Source: Bacteroidota bacterium
Lineage (GTDB): Bacteria > Bacteroidota > Bacteroidia > 2-12-FULL-35-15
Assembly (NCBI GenBank): GCA_017303895.1
Contig: JAFLBF010000011.1
Span: 52,500-116,499, forward strand
DNA: 64,000 bases
Direction: 5' to 3'
Made by a program: the position numbers and the translations under genes. Within the stretch, counting starts at the first letter, position 1; the number at the start of each line of letters is the position of its first letter. Under the pieces are notes generated by a model, which had not been told where the DNA came from, did not search any database, and was given only the letters and a program-made list of their open reading frames with translations. Below are positions 1 through 6,042 of the stretch, piece after piece.

Positions 1-180
1 TGCAACTCCTTCTGGTGAATACTTATCTTCTAGTAATTTTGAAAGATACTTAACAACAATTGGATTTATATTATAGGAACTAATTGAAGTATGTTTTGAC
101 AAAGAAGATGTAATATGTTTCTCAAAAACTTTCTCCTTTAAAGAAGTCACAATTGCATCAATAATTTCAATTTCTGTCAT
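1..180 (-). CDS. Partial hypothetical protein running off the left edge
   Basis: An open frame of 60 codons starts at ATG (180-178, minus strand) and is still open at the window edge, so the 3' part is missing. The visible N-terminus begins MTEIEIIDAIVTSLKEKVF and is mostly helical-looking and charged, with no signal peptide. It lies 84 bases downstream of another minus-strand ORF (265-489), so the two may be co-transcribed. The stretch YNINPIVVKYL near residue 42 vaguely recalls some type II restriction enzymes. That is only an impression; I do not recognise the family. Confidence 0.5.
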   Translation of the reverse strand, partial: MTEIEIIDAIVTSLKEKVFEKHITSSLSKHTSISSYNINPIVVKYLSKLLEDKYSPEGVA

Positions 181-264
181 TTTAAGAATATCTGATAGTG
201 GTTAAATATGACATCAAATCTATTAAAACAATTTCTTAAAACAAATTATATCGATAACGTTGCC

Positions 265-489
265 TTAATATGGCAATCCTTTAATAAATAAATCAGTATT
301 ACTCCTAGCTTTAATTAATTCACAATTTTGAATATTATATTTTTTTGCTAAAATCCTTAGAACTTTATACCAATAATCATGTGTGCATCTACTTTTGTTT
401 CCTTTGTATAAATTTGACGGAATTCCTAAAGCATATTTTGCTTTGGCAACTATGCATGGTCGAAGTTGTTTTCCTTTATCATCTAACAT
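265..489 (-). CDS. Small hypothetical protein (74 aa)
   Basis: A 74-codon frame on the minus strand, starting MLDDKGKQLRPCIVAKAKYA. It is basic, has two cysteines (residues 12 and 35), and has no membrane segment or signal peptide. No known domain is recognised. It sits upstream of and on the same strand as the partial ORF at the left edge, so it may be the first gene of that unit. Base composition is AT-rich compared with the core genes further right. Whether it is translated is uncertain, because it is short and unsupported by family knowledge. Confidence 0.4.
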   Translation of the reverse strand: MLDDKGKQLRPCIVAKAKYALGIPSNLYKGNKSRCTHDYWYKVLRILAKKYNIQNCELIKARSNTDLFIKGLPY

Positions 490-644
490 AAATTAAAAAT
501 AAACAAATATTTCTGTTTTAAAAGCGGTCGACATTTAAACTCTGCTTCTCTACTCAGTCAAAAACTGCTCCACAATAAATCTCCCCCATTCCAGTTAAAT
601 AAAAAAAACAGTTCAGTATTCACCACGCTCTAATCTCTCTGAAC

Positions 645-1445
645 ATGAAAAACTACATCCACAAGATCATAGCACTTGTTTGCATTGTTACAAGCGCTAT
701 TACCCCTGCCCTTTCACAAAGCATCAACATTGACAGTCTGTTTTATTCAGATGTTGACAGCGTAGCCCTCGCAAAGCAAGTGGAGATTGATGAAAATACT
801 TATCATTGGATAGATACAGTAGAAGAAAGTACTTATGCCACAATCGACAAGCACATCAGAGGCATGAAAAAGCGGTATAAAAGCATTCCGGTATTAGCCA
901 ACGACATTACAGCCTCCTACACCAAAGAAGAAGATAAAATAAGAGCAATCTTCATTTGGGTAAGCAACAACATTGCTTATGACTGTAAAGAGTATCACAA
1001 CAAAAACAAAACAATCTCCGGACCTGTCATAAAATCAAATGACAACAAATACGAAAGAGCTTCAAAGTGGGCAGGCATCTATTACAACTATGCAAGCAAA
1101 GTATTAAAAAACAGAAAAGGCATCTGCGAAGGTTATTCCTGTTTGTTCTATGAATTATGCAAAGCAAGCGGTATCAAATGCGAAGTAGTAACAGGAAAAG
1201 TAAAGAAAGAGAAGAATGGTAAATTCAGATATACATCCCATGCCTGGAACAAAGTGTATATGAATGAAGAATGGTTTTATCTGGATGTTACCTGGGCTGC
1301 AGGAGGATGTGATGAAAAAGTAACAAAGTACTACAAAAGCTTTTCAAACAAATATTACCTAACCCCTGCATGGCGTCCGTTTAAAACGCATATAGAAAAT
1401 CCCAAACAAACTAAACGAAGAAATGAACTGGTCGGCAATTGGTAG
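645..1445 (+). CDS. Secreted transglutaminase-like domain protein
   Basis: 266 aa. An N-terminal signal peptide (about residues 1-25, ending ALSQ) predicts export. The C-terminal half is a transglutaminase/protease-like core. The Cys-His-Asp triad is visible as C161 (in GICEGYS), H199 (in SHAWN) and D214 (in YLDVTW), with the preceding EEDKIRAIFIWVSNNIAYD helix typical of the family. In bacteria such proteins are usually periplasmic peptidases or of unknown function rather than crosslinking enzymes; the substrate cannot be inferred. It stands alone, followed by a repeat-filled spacer. The start is the first ATG before a good hydrophobic signal. The domain call is firm and the role is not known. 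Confidence 0.85.
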   Translation: MKNYIHKIIALVCIVTSAITPALSQSINIDSLFYSDVDSVALAKQVEIDENTYHWIDTVEESTYATIDKHIRGMKKRYKSIPVLANDITASYTKEEDKIRAIFIWVSNNIAYDCKEYHNKNKTISGPVIKSNDNKYERASKWAGIYYNYASKVLKNRKGICEGYSCLFYELCKASGIKCEVVTGKVKKEKNGKFRYTSHAWNKVYMNEEWFYLDVTWAAGGCDEKVTKYYKSFSNKYYLTPAWRPFKTHIENPKQTKRRNELVGNW

Positions 1446-1510
1446 TTTGATTTTTGAGTGGTGATTGGTGAAGGCTGATTGAGGATTTTTGAATTGAGGA
1501 TTAAGGAGTT

Positions 1511-1672
1511 CCTTCCGAAGCAGCGCGCAAGCCCGAAAACCTGCGATGCCGTGTCGCGGTGAACATTTTTTCATTAAAAGATCAAAGGATGTAGCTATTC
1601 TTGTCCGAATAGATATGTCATCCGTAGATTTTTATAAAAAAGCGAGAGGCGGGAAGCATTTATTTTTTCTTG
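1511..1672. repeat. Interspersed repeat module A, copy 1
   Basis: Begins around CCGAAGCAGCG and ends TTTTTTCTTG. It shares an identical 58-base block (1615-1672) with copy 2 (1913-1970), and the flanking 100 bases are similar but diverged. A third, more diverged copy is at 5521-5663. An ORF beginning MSSVDFYKKARGGKHLFFL opens inside both identical blocks, but it diverges afterwards and lacks any protein family look. I treat the repeat as non-coding. Confidence 0.8.
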
Positions 1673-1680
1673 ACTTTTTC

Positions 1681-1706
1681 TTTCTTTTTGGTCAAGCAAA
1701 AAGAAA
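1681..1706 (-). repeat. Short hairpin with CTTGA-type hexaloop (GTCAAG on +)
   Basis: A perfect 10-bp stem (left arm 1681-1690, TTTCTTTTTG) closes a six-base loop GTCAAG (CTTGAC read on the minus strand). It lies immediately after module A copy 1. It belongs to a family of eight hairpins in the first 6 kb that share the loop but differ in the stem. Confidence 0.75.
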
Positions 1707-1810
1707 AGAAGAAAATAAGAACAACAATCACTCTACTAAACCCTCCACACTTTCTCGACTCCGCTCGAAATGACAACGCTCAATTAATTTTAATCAACTA
1801 AGTTCATTCT

Positions 1811-1970
1811 TACGAAGCAGCGGGCGGCAATGAAAGCATACGATGTCGACAAGGGGTGAACGCTTTTTTATTTAAAAATAAAGAGATGTAGCGATTTCGG
1901 TCCGAATCGATTATGTCATCCGTAGATTTTTATAAAAAAGCGAGAGGCGGGAAGCATTTATTTTTTCTTG
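1811..1970. repeat. Interspersed repeat module A, copy 2
   Basis: The second copy of module A lies about 300 bases after copy 1, in the same orientation. The last 58 bases (1913-1970) are identical to 1615-1672. The first part (CGAAGCAGCGGGCGGCAATG and following) is closer to copy 3 at 5521 than to copy 1. This implies mosaic exchange between copies rather than simple duplication. Confidence 0.8.
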
Positions 1971-2050
1971 TCCGCCTCAGGCGGATTGTTTCTTTTGTTT
2001 CAAGACAAAAGAAAGATATAAATGTCCTTTACTTTTTATCAAGAAAAAAG
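1971..2050. repeat. Hairpin cluster after module A copy 2
   Basis: Three consecutive inverted repeats are present. 1971-1985 is a GC-rich hairpin, arm TCCGCC with loop TCA, also found at 4366-4380. 1989-2014 has a perfect 10-bp stem, left arm TTTCTTTTGT and loop TTCAAG, also found at 4384-4409 and 5672-5697. 2032-2050 has left arm CTTTTT, loop ATCAAG and a right arm with one extra A. The last two share the CTTGA-type loop read on the minus strand. Confidence 0.75.
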
Positions 2051-2108
2051 GGAAAGAAGCAAATAAGTACAACAATCACTCTATCTTCTTCACAGAGCGT
2101 GAGGTCAT

Positions 2109-2136
2109 AAAAAAAGCGGAGAATTTTTCTCCGCTT
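2109..2136 (-). terminator. Rho-independent terminator of the acyl-CoA ligase gene
   Basis: On the minus strand a 10-bp stem (AAGCGGAGAA arm, three-base loop) is followed by a T run. It lies about 60 bases past the stop of the acyl-CoA ligase gene, the right place and orientation for its terminator. Confidence 0.8.
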
Positions 2137-2197
2137 CATTTATAATTCCTTCCAACCTTTTAAACGTTACAACCTTCCAACTTTTCAACTAACAACC

Positions 2198-3964
2198 CTA
2201 CTCCGCATAGATCTTATCCACTAAATCCTTATTAGCCGCCATGATCACCTTACGCTTCAATGAAAGCTTAGGCGTCATTTCCCCTTTATCAATACTCCAC
2301 TCACGCGCTAAGAACTGAGGATTTTTGATCTTTTCGTATTGAGCCAAATGTTCGTTTACTTTCTCTACTTCACGGATGATACGTGCTTTGATCTGTTCAT
2401 TCTTGATCAATTCCTCATTCGAAGTAAAAGGAATGTTCTTACGCTGACAATATTCTTTTAAGAAAGCAAAAGCAGGAACGATCAATGCCGAAGCATATTT
2501 TTGGTTCTCACCAATTACCATGGCTTGTTCAATGAATGGCGACTCTTTCAATTTATTTTCGATCATTACCGGAGCAATGTATTTACCACCACTGGTTTTG
2601 AAGATCTCTTTTTTACGGTCGGTAATTTTCAAGAAACGGTTCTCTTCAAACATACCAATATCACCCGTATGGAACCAGCCTTCCGAGTCGATCACTTCGG
2701 CAGTAGCATCAGGACGGTTATAATAGCCCAACATTACATTCGGACCTTTTACTAGGATCTCACCATCTTCTGCAATTTTCACCGTTACCCCATCTATCAC
2801 TGGACCAACCGTTCCGAATTTAATACCATTCGGTAAAAAGTTATTTACAGCGATCACCGGTGATGTTTCTGTTAAACCATATCCTTCCAACACTGTTATT
2901 TGAGCAGAGTTGAACACTCTTGCTAAACGCGGTTGCAAAGCAGCACCACCACTCACTACGGCAAATATATTTCCACCAAGCGCTTCTCTCCATTTAGAGA
3001 AGATCAGCTTATTGGCTAGTTTCAACTGCATTTCATACCACCATCCATTGGCACCATTTAGTTCGTAAGCCAAACCAAGATCCAATGCCCAGAAGAACAA
3101 TTTCTTTTTGATGCCAGTTAAGTCGGCACCTTTCGCCACGATCTTATCATATACTTTTTCCAACAAACGGGGAACAGTAGAGAATACTTCCGGCTTCACT
3201 TCTTTTAAGTTATCACCGATGGTCTCTAAGCTCTCCGCATAATAAATGGAAATACCCAAGTACATGTACAATGTGGTTAGCATACGCTCATATACATGGT
3301 TCAAAGGCAGGAAGCTCAATGCTTTCCAATGACTCTGAAAAGGACAAAGATTTTGCGAAGCCAATGAATTACTGATCAAATTATGATGCGAAAGCATTAC
3401 CCCTTTCGGATTACCTGTTGTACCAGATGTATAAAGGATGGTCAAAAGATCATCTGCTTTAATAGACGCTTTGATGCTTTCAACTTCTGATTTTTTAGGC
3501 TTGCTTTTTCCTAATTCCAATAGTTCAGTCCAATGTTTTGCACCGGCAACTTTATCGAATGTGTAAATATCTTTTACGCTGGGTGCATTGGCTGCAACAG
3601 CTTTTACTTTATTATACAGATCCGTATTTGAAACAAAGATGTATTTCACCTTTGCATCGTTCAAGATAAAATTCAAGTCAGGCTCGCTGATAGTAGGATA
3701 AATAGGCACACTCACAGCACCACTCATTTGAATACCATAGTCAGTAAAGTTCCATTCAGGGCGGTTATTAGCGATGATGGCGATTTTATCTTCACGGGTA
3801 ATGCCAAAATCCAACAGACCATACGCAAGGTTATGTGCATTATCATAAAACTGTTGAGTAGAATACTTTACCCATTTACCATTTTCTTTTGCAGCAAGAG
3901 CATCGGCTTTGTTGTACTTTTCAAGTAGCTGAGGCAGAATATCAAATACGCGGGTTACAGACAT
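2198..3964 (-). CDS. Long-chain fatty acid--CoA ligase (AMP-forming)
   Basis: 588 aa, a usual length for the ANL adenylating superfamily, FadD/ACSL branch. It activates fatty acids to acyl-AMP and then acyl-CoA. The P-loop-like motif TSGTTGNPKG is at residues 179-188. The GYGLTETSP adenine-binding motif and the GWFHTGD hinge motif are present. The C-terminal lysine region ends MTPKLSLKRK. There is no membrane segment, so it is probably cytosolic or peripheral. It is monocistronic, with its own terminator downstream. Short GGTTGGAAGG-like repeats lie on both sides of the gene (2146-2190 and 4051-4072). Chain-length preference cannot be read from the sequence. Confidence 0.93.
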   Translation of the reverse strand: MSVTRVFDILPQLLEKYNKADALAAKENGKWVKYSTQQFYDNAHNLAYGLLDFGITREDKIAIIANNRPEWNFTDYGIQMSGAVSVPIYPTISEPDLNFILNDAKVKYIFVSNTDLYNKVKAVAANAPSVKDIYTFDKVAGAKHWTELLELGKSKPKKSEVESIKASIKADDLLTILYTSGTTGNPKGVMLSHHNLISNSLASQNLCPFQSHWKALSFLPLNHVYERMLTTLYMYLGISIYYAESLETIGDNLKEVKPEVFSTVPRLLEKVYDKIVAKGADLTGIKKKLFFWALDLGLAYELNGANGWWYEMQLKLANKLIFSKWREALGGNIFAVVSGGAALQPRLARVFNSAQITVLEGYGLTETSPVIAVNNFLPNGIKFGTVGPVIDGVTVKIAEDGEILVKGPNVMLGYYNRPDATAEVIDSEGWFHTGDIGMFEENRFLKITDRKKEIFKTSGGKYIAPVMIENKLKESPFIEQAMVIGENQKYASALIVPAFAFLKEYCQRKNIPFTSNEELIKNEQIKARIIREVEKVNEHLAQYEKIKNPQFLAREWSIDKGEMTPKLSLKRKVIMAANKDLVDKIYAE

Positions 3965-4097
3965 AATACAGATGTTAGATGTTTGACATTAGACAATAGA
4001 TCATTTTTATTGCTTACTAAAATACGATATTTTTTTGAATAGAAAATTTCGAGTTGAAGGTTGGAAGGTTGATTGGTTAGGAATGAAAGCTTTTCGT

Positions 4098-4123
4098 TCC
4101 CTTTTTTCTTGATAAAAAAGGGA
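4098..4123 (+). repeat. Hairpin with CTTGAT hexaloop
   Basis: A perfect 10-bp stem (left arm TCCCTTTTTT, 4098-4107) around the loop CTTGAT (4108-4113). It abuts module B copy 1. The loop matches the hairpins at 4430 and 5717 although the stem sequence differs and remains fully paired. Confidence 0.75.
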
Positions 4124-4309
4124 GAAAAAATCAAGAGCTCTATCCCTTTTTTCTAAAATTCTATTCGTCTTCCTGCCGATCCTATAAACTCATACCGATT
4201 GAAAAAATCGGGATTCAAACAGTATAGGATCTGGCTAAATCCAGCGCCTAGGAAGTCGAATGAATTTATTACGAAAAAACGGATAAGGCTCGAAGTCTTC
4301 AAATAAGCT
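4123..4309. repeat. Interspersed repeat module B, copy 1 (187 bases, structured)
   Basis: 187 bases that align without gaps to copy 2 at 5741-5927. By eye there are 16 mismatches, 8 of them in the last 15 bases. The module contains nested inverted repeats: an outer arm CTTCCT paired with AGGAAG and extended by ATTCG/CGAAT, a middle arm ATCCTATA paired with TATAGGAT, and an inner arm CCGATT paired with AATCGG. It could fold into a single extended hairpin of about 100 bases. No ORF is conserved between the copies. Confidence 0.85.
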
Positions 4310-4333
4310 TATTTGCCACAGTAAACAATTTCA

Positions 4334-4409
4334 CGAAGCAGCGCGTTAGCCCGAGAAAATACCTGTCCGCCTCAGGCGGATTGTTTCTTTTGTTTCAAGA
4401 CAAAAGAAA
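4334..4409. repeat. Module A fragment plus two hairpins
   Basis: Starts with CGAAGCAGCGCG, the 5' end of module A (compare 1516 and 1813), but soon breaks off. It is followed by the TCCGCC/GGCGGA hairpin (4366-4380) and the TTTCTTTTGT stem with TTCAAG loop (4384-4409). The same two hairpins occur in the same order at 1971-2014. This is a recombinant form of the mosaic. Confidence 0.65.
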
Positions 4410-4429
4410 GATACAAATAAAACTCTCTT

Positions 4430-4453
4430 TGCTTTTTCCTTGATGAAAAAGCA
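4430..4453 (+). repeat. Hairpin with CTTGAT hexaloop
   Basis: A perfect 9-bp stem (left arm TGCTTTTTC, 4430-4438) around the loop CTTGAT. It is identical to the hairpin at 5717-5740. Here it sits just upstream of the promoter of the downstream flavoprotein gene, around where a -33 element would be. Confidence 0.75.
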
Positions 4454-4471
4454 TATAAAACTATAAATACC

Positions 4472-4479
4472 TAAATTTG
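4472..4479 (+). promoter_or_regulatory. Bacteroidota -7 promoter box TAAATTTG
   Basis: A perfect match to TAnnTTTG ends 14 bases before the ATG at 4494. The predicted transcript would have a leader of only about 8 bases. No clear TTTG -33 box is seen; the hairpin 4430-4453 occupies that region. Confidence 0.55.
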
Positions 4480-4493
4480 TAAAAAAAGCAATT

Positions 4494-5495
4494 ATGCAAA
4501 CGCAACTGACCTCTTCCTTAAATATAGAATTTCCTTTGATCATGGCTCCCATGTTTTTGGTGAGCAACAAAGCCATGGTAGTAGCCGGTATGCAAAACGG
4601 AATAGCCGCTACTTTCCCTAGTTTGAACTACAGAAACGAAGGCGAACTGGAAATGCTATTGGATGAATTGAATGAAGAAAAGAGTAAGTTAAGCGTAAAA
4701 GGCACTTACGGCATTAACCTGATCGTACAAAAGACCAATCCTTTGTACGAAAAACATTTGAAGATCTGTGTTGAGAAAAAAGTACCATTCTATATTACAT
4801 CCTTAGGAAATCCAAAACAAGTGATCGAGCAGGCACACAGTTATGGCGGAAAAGTGTTTTGTGATGTGACCAATATCGAGCATGCACAAAAGTGCTACGA
4901 CCTGGGCTGCGATGGTTTCATCGCTGTTGGTCAGGGAGCTGGCGGACATGCCGGTCCCAATACTTTACAAGTTTTGATCTCTTCCCTACACCATCACTTC
5001 CCGGATAAAATGGTGATCGCAGCGGGAGGCATTGCCAATGGAGAAGGCATTTTATCGATGCTGGCTTTAGGAGCAGCAGGTGTATCTATGGGAACACGTT
5101 TTATTGCTACACAGGAAGCAGGTGTGAGTGATGCCTATAAAAAAGCCATTGTTGATTCAAAGATGAATGATATTGTCCTTACCGAAAAGATCTCAGGAAC
5201 ACCGTGTACCATTATCAATACCCCATTTGCGAAGAAGATCGGTTATAAGCAAAATTGGTTCGAGCGCATGTTATCCAACAATTCTACCACTAAAAAGTAC
5301 TTTAAGATGTGGGTGCAGTTGAGTGGAATGAAAAAGCTGGAACAGTCTGTAAAGCCTGGTAATTACCAAACCCTTTGGTGTGCCGGACAAAGTGTAGAGT
5401 TGATCGGAGATATTAAATCCGTAAAAGAAATCATTGACCGTTTAAAAACAGAAACAACAAAAGCTTTTGAAAATTTGAAGTCGGTTGTTGCGTGA
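4494..5495 (+). CDS. NAD(P)H-dependent flavin oxidoreductase, nitronate monooxygenase family
   Basis: 333 aa TIM-barrel flavoprotein of the nitronate monooxygenase/2-nitropropane dioxygenase family. The N-terminal PLIMAPMFLVSNKAMV strand, the GQGAGGHAG loop (about residue 146), and AAGGIANGEG followed by GAAGVSMGTRFIATQEAG (about 181-215) are the FMN phosphate-binding signatures. Such enzymes oxidise nitronates or act as FabK-like enoyl reductases; the sequence does not decide between these. It is monocistronic between repeat-filled spacers. The ATG at 4494 is the natural start, just behind a TAAATTTG promoter box. Confidence 0.88.
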   Translation: MQTQLTSSLNIEFPLIMAPMFLVSNKAMVVAGMQNGIAATFPSLNYRNEGELEMLLDELNEEKSKLSVKGTYGINLIVQKTNPLYEKHLKICVEKKVPFYITSLGNPKQVIEQAHSYGGKVFCDVTNIEHAQKCYDLGCDGFIAVGQGAGGHAGPNTLQVLISSLHHHFPDKMVIAAGGIANGEGILSMLALGAAGVSMGTRFIATQEAGVSDAYKKAIVDSKMNDIVLTEKISGTPCTIINTPFAKKIGYKQNWFERMLSNNSTTKKYFKMWVQLSGMKKLEQSVKPGNYQTLWCAGQSVELIGDIKSVKEIIDRLKTETTKAFENLKSVVA

Positions 5496-5520
5496 TGGTG
5501 AGTCCCCAATAAAGAAATTT

Positions 5521-5663
5521 TCGAAGCAGCGGGCGGCAATGAAAGTATGCGATGCCGACAAGCGGTGAACACTTTTTTATCAGAAAATCAAAGAATTTGC
5601 TTTAGTCACATTCGTAGATTTTCGAGAAAAAAGTGAGAGGCGGGAAGCGATCATACTTTCTTG
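5521..5663. repeat. Interspersed repeat module A, copy 3
   Basis: Starts CGAAGCAGCGGGCGGCAATG, as in copy 2, and ends ...ACTTTCTTG, as in the other copies. The interior is more diverged: the 58-base block shared by copies 1 and 2 is only partly matched here. It is followed by the same type of hairpins and then by module B, giving the most complete A-hairpin-hairpin-B arrangement (5521-5927). Confidence 0.75.
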
Positions 5664-5671
5664 AACTTTTG

Positions 5672-5697
5672 TTTCTTTTGTTTCAAGACAAAAGAAA
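5672..5697 (-). repeat. Hairpin with CTTGA-type hexaloop (TTCAAG on +)
   Basis: A perfect 10-bp stem, left arm TTTCTTTTGT (5672-5681), loop TTCAAG. Identical to the hairpins at 1989-2014 and 4384-4409. Confidence 0.75.
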
Positions 5698-5716
5698 GAT
5701 ATAATAAAACTCTCTT

Positions 5717-5740
5717 TGCTTTTTCCTTGATGAAAAAGCA
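5717..5740 (+). repeat. Hairpin with CTTGAT hexaloop
   Basis: A perfect 9-bp stem (left arm TGCTTTTTC), loop CTTGAT, identical to 4430-4453. It directly abuts module B copy 2, as the differently stemmed hairpin at 4098 abuts module B copy 1. Confidence 0.75.
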
Positions 5741-5927
5741 AGAAAAAATCAAGAGCTCTATCCCTTTTTTCTAAAATTTTATTAGCCTTCCTGCCGATCC
5801 TATAAACTCATCCCGATTGAAAAAATCGGGATTCAAACAGTATAGGATCTTGCTAAATCCAGCGCTTAGGAAGTCAAATGAATTTATTACGAAAAAAAGG
5901 ATAAGGCTCAGGACATACTAATAAGCT
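5741..5927. repeat. Interspersed repeat module B, copy 2 (187 bases, structured)
   Basis: An ungapped 187-base match to 4123-4309. The inner hairpin is better here (perfect 9-bp arm ATCCCGATT with loop GAAAA), and the middle arm ATCCTATA/TATAGGAT is unchanged. The outermost arm is weaker than in copy 1. It lies in the spacer before the BatA-like gene. A short CGAAGCTGCGGG remnant of module A follows at about 5950. Confidence 0.85.
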
Positions 5928-6027
5928 AGTCATTTAAAGAATTTTCATTTCGAAGCTGCGGGTCAGCACAAAAACATTTGAAGCCTCCTCTTTAACTATT
6001 TTTACATCAATCATTCAAAAAAAATGC

Positions 6028-6035
6028 TATCTTTG
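6028..6035 (+). promoter_or_regulatory. Bacteroidota -7 promoter box TATCTTTG
   Basis: A perfect TAnnTTTG match whose last base is 7 bases before the ATG at 6043. Transcription would start at or within a few bases of the start codon, so the mRNA would be leaderless or nearly so. Confidence 0.55.
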
Positions 6036-6042
6036 GGCTTTG

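Noticed and set aside
1546..2110. Two ORFs beginning MSSVDFYKKARGGKHLFFL
   Set aside because: They arise from the identical 58-base block of repeat module A and diverge right after it; copy 3 of the repeat does not keep the frame. Treated as repeat-derived, not genes.
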